A stretch of DNA of 64,000 nucleotides from Mauremys mutica (Eukaryota; Chordata; Testudines; Geoemydidae): the NCBI RefSeq assembly GCF_020497125.1, contig NC_059079.1, positions 49,983,114-50,047,113 of the forward strand. Direction: 5' to 3'. A model generated the notes under the pieces. That model was not told the origin of the DNA, searched no databases, and saw only the letters and a list, made by a program, of their open reading frames with translations. The position numbers were made by a program, and so were the translations under genes. Positions 13,301 through 24,604 of this stretch are shown here, piece after piece. Positions within the stretch are counted from its first letter, which is position 1; each line of letters begins with the position of its first letter.

Positions 13301-13854
13301 ACTCTGACATTGAACATTACAGCAGAATATTTAAAAATACCCGGCACAATTTGAAACAGGATGTGTCACCTCAGCACTATGTATTGATTGAACAAAAATC
13401 TCACTAACTGGAAGCTGAAGTGCTCCATCAGGCAAAGACAGCACCTACCAAGTGGGTTCAGTAGACTCACCTGTGCCACTAATGATAATAAAGTGGAATC
13501 CAGACACCACCATTGTGATAAGAATAATAAATGGCTATTGAATCTATCCTGAAAAATTCTGCCTTATACAGAACAAGGGGAATAAGTTATCCATAAACAA
13601 ATCACATCACATACATAACTACTCAGAAGCTCAGCACCTTCAGCATAATCCTGTTAAACATAACAATGTTAGCATTTAAATTTCTACCATTTTAAATCAG
13701 CTTTGGAACACAATCATGTGCAACCCCTGTTGAAATGAAAACAAAATTAAGTACCTTAACAAGGGCTGTTATGGGTGAAATTTGCACAACACTCTTTCCC
13801 CTCCCCCTCCCAGCACAAAGCCACTGGAATGGAGCTCTGTCACAATCTATGGAG
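10377..13854. other. no gene seen; low-copy DNA
   Basis: The longest frames have no domain. An A- and C-rich stretch lies at 11870-11970. The sequence around 11300-11395 resembles a short ancient repeat but cannot be named. Confidence 0.55.
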
Positions 13855-14408
13855 TCCAGTCCTTCAACATCAGGAATATGTTAGGAAGAACAGCAAGAAG
13901 TTCTTGCAGTTTTGGGCCCCACACTATAAGAAGGATGTGGATAAATTGGAGAGAGTCCAGCGGAGGGCAACAAAAATGATTAAGGGGCTGGAGCACATGA
14001 CTTATGAGTAGAGGCTGAGGGAACTGGGATTGTTTAGTCTGCAGAAGAGAAGAATGAGGGGGGATTTGATAGCTGCCTTCAACTACCTGAAAGGGGGTTC
14101 CAAAGAGGATGGATCTAGACTGTTCTCAGTGGTAGAAGATGACAGAACAAGGAGTAATGGTCTCAAGTTGCAGAGGGGGAGGTTTAGGTTGGATATTAGG
14201 AAAAACTTTTTCACTAGTAGGGTGGTGAAGAACTGGAATGGGTTACCTAGGGAGGTGGTGGAATCTCCTTCCTTAGAGGTTTTTAAGGTCAGGCTTGACA
14301 AAGCCATGGCTGGGATGACTTAGCTGGGTTTGGTCCTGCTTTGAGCAGGGGGTTGGACTAGATGACCTCCTGAGGTCCCTTCCAACCCTGAGATTCTATG
14401 ATTCTATG
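13855..14408 (+). mobile_element. CR1 LINE, 5'-truncated 3' end
   Basis: Encodes the ORF2 C-terminus in two frames: FLQFWAPHYKKDVDKLERVQ and RRATKMIKGLEH, then [19 protein letters not shown] and [19 protein letters not shown]. It then runs through the short CR1 3' UTR (ggactagatgacctcctgag) to the diagnostic terminal repeat gattctatgattctatg at 14391-14408. One in-frame stop (tatgagtag) interrupts the reading frame. This is the least decayed CR1 3' end of the short-UTR type in the window. Confidence 0.95.
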
Positions 14409-14587
14409 AAGTTTCAGATGAAACATGTTGTCTTCCATCTTTTATTTTTGACCAGACACCACTCCATATTGTAGAATTTTCCACACAACACTTAAACATT
14501 TAGTGACCAAACAGCATAACGGCAAGAGGATATTATGATAGGCTTCATACAGGGAACTCCAAAGAGGTTGCAAAGATAGAATTCATT

Positions 14588-15185
14588 TGTAACAGACTTA
14601 ATATTCACTGCTGGGGTCCCTCCTTGTGGCTAAGTCGGGCTTAGTTCTGCCAGGTCTGATGCCCAGTTTCTTTGCTCACTTGCACCACAATCCCTCTTGC
14701 TCTTTAGGAGTCTCAGTGCTTCCTCTTCATAGTTTGGCACCTTCTGGCCAGGTCACTGTACAGTTTTCCCCTTCTGGAGCATCAAAGTCTCACCAGATCA
14801 TCTGGCCAGATGTTTTTTTCAGGCAGTTTTCCAATTCAAGACTGTGCCACTCTCCCAGGCGCTGATAGAGGATCCCAGCCCTACCCACTACTCCAGGCTC
14901 CAGCCCAGGACCCTACAATTAGCACCCAAGTTCTGCACGGTCTCAACTCTTGCTGCCAATTCCCTGACCACCTTCCTACTCCACCATCCCTCTGGGTAAA
15001 CCCCTTCCCTCAGGGTCAGGATCCCAGGGCTTTTATTTCCTCACTGTGACTGCAGAGCTCCACACTGCAACACCAGTCAAGCCTAAATCTTCCCACAGGT
15101 GCAGCCTATTAGGTTAATTAGCCTCTTCTGAGCTACCTTCAACCCCCAAAAACGTGGTGTCAGATGAATACTCCATCCCACCACA
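14588..15185 (-). mobile_element. probable solo LTR, about 600 bp
   Basis: On the minus strand it would start TGTGGTGGGATGGAG and end TCTGTTACA, with an aataaaag motif (rc of 15031-15037) in the first third and no coding capacity. The GC level and C-rich texture differ sharply from the flanks. No target duplication is readable (tcatt against aaaaa), so the boundaries and class are tentative. Confidence 0.45.
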
Positions 15186-15888
15186 AAAAACATGTAGGAA
15201 AGCCCCTGAGTAGCAACATTATTTCAGCCTAGAGACTGGACTATAACCCTATAGCCCTGTTTGGGTTTGTATAATTTTTCCAGATCTCGAGGATTATATT
15301 AATACAGGGAATAGCAAACCATTAGGTATAAATTTAACAACATCAAATAATAAGTATTTAAAAGTCTAACACCAAACTTTTATTTAACTTACTGCTGATT
15401 TCCTTTCTCTTCAGCTTTATGAAGCATAGTTAATAAAAATGTTAAGTTCTTGGTTACAATACAATAGCCTTCAAGGAACACAATTGCAATTCTTAGTTGA
15501 GAGAAGCAACACACATAAGTGAGGATACAGCAGTAGGAAAGGAAAGTGCCTTTCTTGTCACAGATAAGGAATTTAAAAGACTGTAACCAGTGACAATAAA
15601 TAAAATAACTATTTAAAGCACTCTAAACTGAATGACTGCTACATGATGTGCTTCTTTCAAAGTTCCTAAAAATCCAGACAGATCAGTATCCAAAGAGGTT
15701 AATACCAAGTCTGACTGACCAAAGAAAGAAAACCTTTCTCCAAGTGGGAATTCACTAAACCTGAATTTTCAAAGCATTGCAGGAGTGTTAGCCAACAATT
15801 TTCATTACCTTTGAGGGAGGAAGAAAAAAGTTATGGGTAAATCCAATGTAGCTGATGGTGTAAGGTACACCTGCAAGCAATGCTAACC
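15186..15888. other. no gene seen
   Basis: AT-rich low-copy DNA. Confidence 0.5.
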
Positions 15889-15896
15889 TTCTAGTG

Positions 15897-16241
15897 TAGT
15901 GGTGCCCGAACTTTTCCTGTCAAGCCCCGCACCTTACCAGTAATGGAATTTGTCTGTGCCCCCCTCCATTACTGCAAAATTAGCTCAGCAGGGGAGCTTG
16001 GGCTGAAAGCAGAGCTGGGGGCAGAACTGGGGGGGAGGGAGGAGCTGGGGCTAGAGGCGGCCTGGGGGTGGAGCAGGAATGAAGGCAGGGCTAGAGTGGA
16101 GCTATGGCTGGGGCGGAGCAGGGTTGGGGATGCTCCCTTCCTGTCTCCCATAGGGGCTGGCCTGTGCCCTGCTGCACACTCCTCACAAATATTCCTCCAT
16201 GCCCCCTTACGGAGGCACACCCCATAGTTTGGGGAACATTG
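15897..16241. mobile_element. hAT MITE, 345 bp
   Basis: The ends are tagtggtgcccgaac and gtttggggaacattg, an imperfect inverted repeat. Exact 8-bp duplications ttctagtg flank it at 15889-15896 and 16242-16249. The interior is GC-rich with purine-rich runs (16000-16130), which create long chance frames on both strands. Confidence 0.9.
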
Positions 16242-16249
16242 TTCTAGTG

Positions 16250-17695
16250 ATTGGTCCACATAGAAAAACAACTAACTAGTGCTCCCAACTAATGAAATTA
16301 TTCACACCTTTCAAATAATACAGGTCTGTGCTGTGCTCAGTCTGGGAGGGCTTGAACCCTGATAATGATGACTCACATGGGAGGTTGTTAGCCTTTTCTG
16401 GCAACTACTGGATTGATAGCAATAATTGATGGAATCTTGCCAACTAATGGATTGCAGAATTACACTAATTTAAAGATTGGATGAACTCTTCAGAATCACT
16501 AAATTGTGTCACCATAGTGGGTGGAACAATTACAAAACGTGTACATGACCTATATTGGATAGGATTTCCTATTTGTAGGATGGACACATTCTTTATGGAT
16601 AATTAGGAACACAATTAAGCCAATTTATTACACAGCCCACTTTTCTTTAAACAAACAGTAGCTATAGTTTTTGTTTGTTTGTTTGTTTGTTTTTTAAGTG
16701 AAGCACACTGCTGAATTATTCAGACAATTTTTAGAGATCACCTTTACTACAGTTTGTGAAACAGATCTGTTTTTTTATTTTCTTTTTTGGAAATCCAATC
16801 AAGTACTCTGTGTTACTTGCTATGAAAGACATTGCTATAGATGTATACATATACATACATACACAAATACACACACTGTGCAGCTCTGCACACAAGGTCT
16901 TCATGACTATGTGCTGTTTTATTTGTTTTTATTATTTACTACCCAAAGTGCTTTACAAATGGAGGCCAAGTTTCTTCACTGTGCTAAGCTCATCTTTTTC
17001 TAGTCTTTGCTAGAATTCTGAACATTGCAAGCTTTGTACAATATATTCCTCTCTGCTACTGTGCTTCTCTTAGAGCAGGAAAATTTAGAGCAATGCCAGC
17101 AATGTATCTGCTAATGGCAGATTGATATGCCATAAAGAATATGGCTAAATGCTTTACATCCCACTACTTGGCATATAGTGTCAAACTATCACATCTGCCT
17201 AGGAGATGGAAAGCCTGACAAATGCAGCTAAGGGAGAATTACATATATTTCTCTAAAGCTGGGATTTTAATTGATGATTTCGTGGTGGGCTGATCTACAG
17301 CAGTCTACATTAAAATCTTTGCAAATAATTAATGTCACTAGGGATTATATTGGGATAAATCCACATGTGACTGCACAGGGAGGGGGAATAAAGACACTCA
17401 TTCCCCCTTGTGTGTGGCCCATGTATACATCAGCCAAGTTTGTAGCCCCTGTGGTCAGGTGAACACAGGAGCTGTGATAAAAAAGGAACAACATGGTGAA
17501 CAGGAGGCATAGGCATGACTTTATCCCTACGCATGAGCCACCAGATCTGGCTGGCTGGGGTAGGGTTAGGAAACTATGCTGCACCTTTTAAACTCCATAA
17601 ATACAGTCAGGGAGCCCCAGGGTGATGAGAACTCCAGGAGGTGGAATTTTTAGAAAACAACCCATTATCATGAGATTTGTGACGAAGTCACAAGT
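16250..17695. other. no gene seen; microsatellites
   Basis: A (TTTG)n tract lies at about 16670-16695 and a TA/CA-rich tract at 16848-16878. The rest is unremarkable AT-rich DNA. Confidence 0.55.
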
Positions 17696-17704
17696 ATTGG
17701 CAAG

Positions 17705-17828
17705 TATCAGCGGGGTAGCCGTGTTAGTCTTGATCTGTAAAAAGCGACAGAGTCCTGTGGGACCTTATAGACTAACAGATGTATTGGAGCATAAGGTTCC
17801 GTGGGTGAATACCCACTTCATCAGACGC
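17705..17828 (-). mobile_element. Penelope-type tail unit, copy A, with 9-bp TSD
   Basis: A 124-bp unit reading on the plus strand from tatcagcggggtagccgtg to acccacttcatcagacgc. It is flanked by exact 9-bp duplications attggcaag (17696-17704 and 17829-17837). A second copy lies at 21719-21841. The hammerhead-like core on the minus strand is the reason for the PLE assignment. It is non-coding. Confidence 0.7.
17786..17824 (-). ncRNA. degenerate hammerhead-ribozyme-like motif
   Basis: On the minus strand CTGATGA (17818-17824) is followed by a perfect 6-bp hairpin GTGGGT/ACCCAC with loop ATTC. Then comes GGAA where the hammerhead core needs GAAA, then a short hairpin CCTTATGC and TC at the expected cleavage position. 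The order matches a minimal hammerhead with a very short stem III. The GAAA change suggests this copy is inactive. Confidence 0.5.
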
Positions 17829-17837
17829 ATTGGCAAG

Positions 17838-19116
17838 ACACTCAACTCCCCAAAAGGCTCTTAAAAGTGAAAAAACATGATAGGCCATGGTGAATTAGTG
17901 ATAGGATTTGGGAATGAAATGCTCTTCCTTCTTTTATCTCCTATTCATTCTATTCCTAACTGAATTTTTAAGAGGGGTTTCCCCTCATTGTTTCAATGCA
18001 TAAGGTCTTATAAATATTTTAATTCTCCACTGCATAAAACACAATACTATAGGAGTGGAGTCAGAGTGATGTATGTGTGGTGTATATACAATAATTTACT
18101 ATCTTTTCAGGAATAAGATAGGAAGAACAAAGGGAAAATACTGTAGGATTTAAGAACACTTACCAGTGAGAAGAGCAAGTAACATAGTAAGCAGCAGTAA
18201 GTTACAAGATGGCCACTTAGGGGCATCAGCTGCTTGCCACTGCCAGATTTAAAGGGCCAGTACCAGAAAGGCATGATGGGAAAAAAAGAGCCTTTAAAAC
18301 AGAATCCCTGTCCAAAAGAGGATTAAAAAAGGTTAGGGAACTACAAAGAAAAGTACTATTGGGGCTTACACAGCCATTTAAGGGATTCATTTGTATTCAT
18401 TTTACATGGGAGTTGGGTGTCCAAATCCTTCAACAGTTTGGGAAATCCCAGTCTCTATTTAGAACATGTGACTTTCAAAAATACTCAGTGTTAGCCAAAG
18501 TCTGCTTCTGCTGAGTCAATGAGAGCAGAGTTAAGTAATTAAGTGCTGAAAATCTCCTCCCTGTCATGCAAACCACCACCATTTAGAGAAAGATTGTATA
18601 CTGTATATTTTATCTGATGATGAATCTTTTTATTGCATTCTGTATACGTTTGTTTTCATTAAATACACTAAAATACATATTACAAATCAATTCTGGAACA
18701 TGCAGCACTCTTACAAGTCAATTTTCTTCTATAAAATTATCTTGCAAATGCAGTCATCAGTAGCATGTATGTGCCCAAATTTAATATGCATGTGATGGAG
18801 AATGTTTGTGTAGCCATTATACAATTATTTACTTTTAAATGGAAAAGATAACAGAGAATCTTTCCTTCAGGGTTAGTTAAGTGTTTTCAATGTCTTTGGT
18901 ATTAGTATCTACTGCTTTTTTGAATAATGATGTATAAGGAAGCTCCAATACTATGACGCAAATTATAAGGTGCATATTTTTAACAATGAGGGCAATTAAC
19001 CATTTTATCAAGGGTCCTGGAGCATTCCCCATCATTGGCCATTTGAAAATCACATTTGGATGTTTGTCTAAAAGCTCTGCTCTAGGAATTATTTTGGGGA
19101 GAATCTATGGCTTGTG
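17838..19116. other. no gene seen
   Basis: AT-rich low-copy DNA. Nothing identifiable. Confidence 0.5.
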
Positions 19117-19187
19117 ACATAGTGTGACATAGGAGCTCAGACTAGATGATCACAATGGTCTCTTCCTGCCTTTGAATCTATGAAATT
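19117..19187 (+). mobile_element. CR1 3'-terminal fragment
   Basis: Only the last part of a CR1 3' UTR is present: actagatgatcacaatggtc, then cttcctgcctttgaatctatgaa. Confidence 0.75.
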
Positions 19188-19190
19188 CTG

Positions 19191-19744
19191 ATTTCTATTA
19201 TATGGGTCTAAAATTCAGGTAAACTCCTTTGAAGTGATTCCCATGTACACCTGTAAATGAGAGCATGATTTCGCTTTTGATATTTGAGTTCCAGCCAGTT
19301 ATTGAATGTCTCCTTATTTGAGTGATTGATGGGGTTCAGATTATTTATTTATTGTTTCTCATTCTAGCTGGTTATTTTTCTTCCCCCAGCTGTGCTCTGG
19401 GTGACTATTTTAAGAAAATCTTTGCTAGTTATTAGATTTCACAGAAAGAAAGTCCCTTTCAGAGACCAATTTGGTTAAATCCATAATTTCATTTTAATTT
19501 ATGAGTGACAGAAAATGTACACACCATGACTAAAACCTCTTTTTGCATATAACAGGATAAGAAAAAGGCATGCACTTCTCAATTAATCCAAAACCAAGAA
19601 CCACTCAGTCAGTAAGGCTGAGAATCTGCATGTTTCAGAAGCAATAATGTATGAAGACCCTTAAACATCACTCCCTCCTCCCCCCAAGCTGCTTAACTTG
19701 ATAGTTTCTTTCTAATTTTATCCAAACAGAACAACTCTTTGGCA
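19191..19744. other. no gene seen
   Basis: Low-copy AT-rich DNA. Confidence 0.5.
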
Positions 19745-19874
19745 AAGACCAAAATGAAAACCTCCCTCCAACCTGACAGTTCATCTTTCAGTATGACACA
19801 TTTTAGTGTCCCCATTAAGCAGTTCCTTATCCATCTTTCAATTCTCATATTAATCCCCATCTTCTCCAATTTAA

Positions 19875-20105
19875 CTAATAATTTGAAACTGTATCAAATG
19901 CCTTACTCAAATCCAGGTAGATTAAATTTGCAATTCTTTTGTCTAAAATATCAGTTACCTTTTGAAAGGAGACCAGGTTGGTCTGGCATGATCTGTCTTT
20001 TGTAAAATCATGTTGTATTTTATCCCAGTTACCAATCACCTCTAAGTCCTTAACTACTTTCTCTTTCAGAATTTGTTCCAAGACCTTGCATACAATTGAG
20101 ATCAA
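19875..20105 (-). pseudogene. CR1 ORF2 reverse transcriptase, N-terminal part
   Basis: A 76-residue open stretch with VCKVLEQILKEKVV, the NWDKIQHDFTKDRSCQTNL block and LDLSKAFDTV. The last block is the RT motif carrying the first catalytic aspartate of non-LTR reverse transcriptases. The palm motif with the FADD aspartates is absent, because the element is truncated shortly downstream. It resembles the frames at 61751-62301. Confidence 0.85.
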
Positions 20106-20456
20106 ACTAACAGGCCTTTAGTTTCCCTAATCACATTTTTTCTCTTTCTTAAAAATAAGAACTGTATTAGCAATTGGGCTTGCAATTTCATGTGCCACTT
20201 CCTTTAATATTCTTCAATAGAGATTGTCCTACCCCCCTGATTTAGAGTCCCATTAAGCTGTTTGAGTTCGACTTTCACCTCAGATGTGGTAATTTATACT
20301 TCCATATCCTCATTCCCATTTGCCACTGTGATTGGAATCCCAGAGGAGCCAACTGAGTTCACTCAATTAGGGTAAACGGCAAAGAATGGGGCAGACAATC
20401 CCCAAAGCTAGTTGTTATTTCAATACTTAGATTTACCAAGCCAGCACAAAACAGCT

Positions 20457-20462
20457 TTTATT
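20457..20462 (-). terminator. LTR polyadenylation signal
   Basis: AATAAA on the minus strand, about 130 bases before the LTR 3' end. This is the expected place for an R/U5 boundary. Confidence 0.5.
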
Positions 20463-20961
20463 ATACCTCAGTGGTTACTCAGAAGTCAACACCACAGTTC
20501 CCTTAAAGTAACCCAGCCTCAGACCTCCACCTAGACACCCAAGTAAAAATGATGAGGATTACTGAAAATCTTTTTCATCATATAAAAAAGTTCTACAAAC
20601 CCCAAAGGATTGGGCACATTACCTCCCAGGTTAACGAATATTCCAGATCTTACCCAAATACAGGCTTACAGCCAATTCTTATTAACTAAACTAAAATTTA
20701 TTAAAAAGGAAAAGAGAATGTATAGGTTAAAAGGTCAGTATACATAGAGACATAAATACAGTCTTGAGCTTCAGATTCATAGCAGAGATGGTGAGCGTTG
20801 TAGCTGCAAAGAGTTCTTTCAGAAATACTTCATAGGTTATAGTCCAATGTTTGTATTCAGGGTGGTCTAGTCAGAACTGGGATCTCAGTCCTTATGGTTT
20901 AGGCTTCCCTTGCATGAAGCCTCAAGCAGATCTGAGTTAAAAAGGATTGGGACCCAAATAT

Positions 20962-20969
20962 CTTTTATA
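20962..20969 (-). promoter_or_regulatory. LTR TATA box
   Basis: TATAAAAG on the minus strand, about 410 bases from the LTR 5' end and upstream of the AATAAA. It supports minus orientation of the LTR. Confidence 0.55.
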
Positions 20970-21718
20970 CAGTTTCAGGCCTTCTTTGACAACTTGGAAT
21001 CCTTCAGGGAACAATAGGCACTCATGTGGACTTTGAAGTGGACCCATTTCCTAAGCATCACTGGTAATTATTCACACAGATTAACATAAGGCAATTGCCT
21101 GTTTTTCTACCATCTGCAGATGATTTGCTATACATTTCAAAGAGAGATGAATACAGCGATATCTGATGTTTACAGTTTAAATGTTAAGATGTCCTTTTGA
21201 TCTCTGAATTAACAGAATACAGCATAGACAGGGAATATTTGATTACATTGTTTATCTCTACCAATATATATGTAAATACACAAAAACACAAACATTATTT
21301 ACCCATATGTTTTTTAAGGGTTGAATTTGAATAATTTACCCTGCAGGATGCTTAACCTTTCCGGCCATGCGTCACAGCCACCCTGCCACTACCCCTAAGC
21401 TTTTTATTAGCCTTATTAAAAACTGAGGCAAAGTATTTGTTTAGGTGTTGGGCCATGCCTAGATTATCTTTAATCTTCATCCCACTCTCAGTGTTTAGCA
21501 GTTCCACTTCTTCCCTTCTTTTCTTTTTATTTATATGGCTATAGAACCTTTAACTATTAGTTTTAATTCCCTTTGCAAAGTCCAACTCTGCTGGGTTTTT
21601 GGCAGTTCTTACTTTATCCCTACACTTTCTGACCTCCAAGGGGTAGCTTTCCTTGCTGATCCATCCCATCTTCTATTCCATGCATGTTTTCTGCTTTCAC
21701 TTATGCACCTATTTGAGA

Positions 21719-21841
21719 TAGTATCAGAGGGGTAGCCGTGTTAGTCTGGATCTGTAAAAGCAGCAAAGAGTCCTGTGGCACTTTGTAGACTAACAGACGT
21801 TTTGGAGCATGAGCTTTTGTGGGTGAATACCCACTTCTCAT
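21719..21841 (-). mobile_element. Penelope-type tail unit, copy B, in CR1
   Basis: Homologous along its length to copy A at 17705: tatcagaggggtagccgtg ... gggtgaatacccacttct. The CR1 sequence resumes right after it (catccagcttggtctgcaac). The GTGGGT/ACCCAC hairpin is intact, but the flanking CTGANGA and GAAA boxes are altered (AAAA in place of GAAA). No clear target duplication is visible. Confidence 0.7.
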
Positions 21842-22045
21842 CCAGCTTGGTCTGCAACCTTTCCCTATAATATTTTTCCCCTTGGTTAGGATTCAGGCTT
21901 CAGATAGTTTCTGAACTATGACAAAGACATTGCATGCCTCCTCCACATTCAGATCTTTGAGTTTCTCAGTCCAGTCAACTTCCCTTATTCCCTTTTTTTT
22001 AAAAGTTATCCCTTTTGAAATGAAGGGCCCTAGTTGTAGATTGTT

Positions 22046-22348
22046 TTAAATCCTTCCATTTAGTTTAAAGTGAATTAGCTCATGATCACTAGATCCACGG
22101 TTGTCCTCTACAACCAGTTCTTCTATGATGTCCTCAATATTCACCAATAACAAATCTAGAATTGCGTCACCTCTTGATGGTTCAGTGACTATTTGGTGAA
22201 GAAATCTGTCAGCTATCACATCCATGAAAATCTGGGCCCTACTATTATTAGTAGCACTTGTCCTCCAAACTATATCTGGGAATTTAAATTCTCCCATAAT
22301 AACATTCACTTCATTAACAACATTAAAGAGGTCTCTATACATATCCAA
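22046..22348 (-). pseudogene. CR1 ORF2 endonuclease, C-terminal part
   Basis: A 100-residue frame with VNVIMGEFKFPDIVW, SRGDAILDLLLVN and SSDHELIHFKL. The G(D/E)FNFPD and SDH blocks are the conserved C-terminal motifs of the APE-type endonuclease of CR1 ORF2. The SDH histidine is catalytic in that family. The expected aspartate in GDFNFPD is glutamate here. Homologous frames are at 32136-32630 and 60763-60987. Confidence 0.88.
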
Positions 22349-22899
22349 ATCTGATCCTGGGGTTCTGCGGCATACCCCAAGTATTAGCCCAGTGAAACCT
22401 CTCAGTTTTTTCCCCTAAGTTATTTTAGCTTAAATAGACTGTCTTATCCATTCCATCAATTCTAATTTCTTTACAGTTTATCTCATCATTAACCACTCCA
22501 CCACCTTTGCCTTTATTTTGTCTTTCCTGAAGAGCACATACTCTTCAATACTTTTACTCCAGTCATGACTACTATTCTATCCTCTTTCTGTTACTCCGAT
22601 AATATCTGGTTTTACTTCCTTCACCAGTAGTTCTAGTTCCTCCATTTTGTTACCCAGGCTCCTTGCATTGGTGTACAAATATCTTAATTGTTGCTGCTTG
22701 GCTTCACCCTCATTCCTCACCCAATTTGGGTAAAGTCAGTCATTCTACTACCAGTATCACAATCCTAACTGTTAGCTTCCTTGGTATCAGAAAGTGTCCT
22801 TTCTGCATTATTGTTTCCTTTCTTACATGATTTTCTTCCCTCTCAATGTTAAAAATCCAGCATGGAGATTATATGAATATCTCTCAGCTGCCTCCCTCA

Positions 22900-23365
22900 A
22901 GATCCTGGTTTAAAGCTCTTTTAATCAGTTTTGCCAATCTCCATCCCAGAAATCTATTTCCCTCCCTACTCAGGTGCAGTCTATCCCATAATATCAGTCC
23001 TCTGTCCATGAATGCATCATAGTGGTCAAACATCCAAAAAACCCTGCTTATAGCACCATTTCCTCAGCCACTTGTTGATCATCTTCTCATCTTGCCTTTG
23101 TTCTCTTCATCTAGGGACAGGTAGAATCACCTGAGCCTCCATTTACTTAAGTGTCTTCCCCATCTGGCATAGTGTATCTTGGTACATTCCAGTGAGAATC
23201 TAGCTATATCATTTGTTCCCACGTAAAGGATGATCAGTCAATTCTTTCCTGCTCCTCTTCAGTCTCAGGTCCACATCCTGTATCTTCGCTCCCGGCAGAC
23301 AGCACACCCTTCTGTTTTCCATATCAGCTCTGGTGACACATCTGCCTGTTATTCTTAATAAGGAG
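22900..23365 (-). pseudogene. CR1 ORF1 SGNH-esterase remnant
   Basis: Fragments readable on the minus strand in several frames are DSLLRITGRCVTRADMENRR, VCCLPGAKIQDVD, then a YVGTND-like string (from cctttacgtgggaacaaatg) and finally DRLHLSREGNRFL. The GTND block and the D-x-x-H block with its catalytic aspartate and histidine are hallmarks of the SGNH hydrolase domain found in vertebrate CR1 ORF1 proteins. Frames are broken between blocks. Confidence 0.65.
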
Positions 23366-23843
23366 TCCCCAGTCATGTAGATCTGTCTGTCCTGGTGATG
23401 CTGTGATTCTCCAGCATTCCTCTTGTTCTTTCTGGCTCCAAGTCCTCTTGTATTTTATTCTCCTTTGCAATCTTTGTATCCTCCTGGGGCTCTGAACTCT
23501 CAGGGTATCTCCACTGACTCTTCCCCTTTTCGTATAGGACTAGCCACTTTTCTCTTCCTCCTTGCCCTCCCACCTTCAGTTGCTGCCTCCAACTCCGCAA
23601 ACCAAGTGCAGATGCAGATGATGAAAGGGTGAAGGAGTTCTAACCCCTATACTGCCTGTGCTAGAAACAACTGCCATTTGTTTCCAGCACACAAATGAGG
23701 GGAAAGGACGGTTCTCTGTCTGCATTGCTGAGCAACCCCAGATTGGGCATTTGGAAAATGAGCCATCACCCCCATACCCTTTTTGTCATGATGTGTGTCC
23801 TAGGGAGAGCTCATTAAACCTTGACAAATCTGAGATTGTAAAC

Positions 23844-24604
23844 CAGGAATGGGAAAACTACAGCCCACAGGCCACATATGCGGGATCGTCCTTCCCGGTC
23901 CCTGAGCTCCTGGCCCAGGACGCTAGCCCCCAGCCCCTCCCCTGCTGTCCCCCTTTCCCCCGCACGTTTGCTCTGCCGCTGGCACAATGCTCTGGGCAGC
24001 AGGGCTGTGAGCTCCTGGGGCAGCGCAGCTGCAGAGCTCGGCCTGACCCAGTCTCTGTGCTTCGTGGTGGCAGTGGAAGCAGCAGCGTAACCCAGCTCCA
24101 GCAGAGCAGCGCGGCTGTAGCGCCGCCAGCCACCAGTGCTCCAGGCAGCGCGGTAAGGGGGCAGAAGAGTTTGGGGTGGTGGTCAGGGGGTGGGGGTGTG
24201 GATGGTGGTCGAGTGGGGAAACAGGGGGTTGAATGGGAGCAGGTGTCCCGGGGGGCAGTCAGGAAGGAGAGCGGGTTGGTTGGGGTGGCAGGGGGCAGTC
24301 AGGGGCAGGAGTTCCGGGGGCAGTCAAGGGACAGGGAGAAGGGGTGGTTGGATGGGCAGGGGTCCCGGGGGGCCATCAGGAATGAGAGGAGGGGTTGGAT
24401 GGGGCAGATGGCGTCTGGGGGCAGTCAGAGGACAGGGTCCCAGAGGGGCCATCAGGGAACGGGGGGGGTTGGATGGGGCAGGAGTCCGGGGGGGGGGGCA
24501 GATAGGAGGTGGGGGCCGGGCTACAACCCCCTCCCCTAACTGGCTCTCCATGCAATTTATGAAACCTGATGCAGCCCTCAGGCCAAAAAGTTTGCCCTCC
24601 TCTG
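23844..24604. mobile_element. hAT MITE, GC-rich, 761 bp, with minisatellite
   Basis: Ends are caggaatgggaaaactac and agtttgccctcctctg. Exact 8-bp duplications ttgtaaac lie at 23836-23843 and 24605-24612. From about 24165 the interior is a degenerate minisatellite of roughly 30-40-bp units (gggggcagtcaggggacagg-like). A 293-codon open frame from 23658 runs through it and is an artefact of composition. A related element lies in opposite orientation at 26397-27145. Confidence 0.9.

Larger units (their letters stand above)
20327..21376 (-). mobile_element. solo LTR, 1,050 bp, 5-bp TSD
   Basis: Begins TGTGATTGG and ends CGTCACA on the plus strand, giving TG...CA with terminal TGTGA/TCACA. Exact 5-bp duplications gccac flank it at 20322-20326 and 21377-21381, inside CR1. 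Minus orientation is suggested by TATAAAAG (20962-20969) followed about 500 bases downstream by AATAAA (20457-20462). No internal region or coding sequence is present, which suggests recombination between the two LTRs of an ERV- or Gypsy-type element. Confidence 0.85.
19745..23600 (-). mobile_element. long CR1 LINE, reverse strand, twice interrupted
   Basis: Reading the minus strand from 23600, it has an ORF1 remnant with an SGNH-esterase signature (22900-23365), the endonuclease C-terminus (22046-22348), the linker, and the start of the reverse transcriptase (19875-20105). The 3' end is missing. A solo LTR (20327-21376) and a PLE tail (21719-21841) are inserted into it, and CR1 sequence resumes on both sides of each. 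Many stops and frameshifts show it is an old relic. Confidence 0.88.

Noticed and set aside
15943..16271. Ala/Gly/Glu- and Ser/Pro-rich frames on both strands
   Set aside because: Explained by the purine-rich interior of the hAT MITE at 15897-16241.
23658..24539. A 293-codon open frame, the longest in the window
   Set aside because: It starts outside and runs through a GC-rich hAT MITE and its minisatellite. Low-complexity Gly/Ser/Arg composition and coincidence with the repeat units show it is a composition artefact. Long frames also exist on the other strand there.
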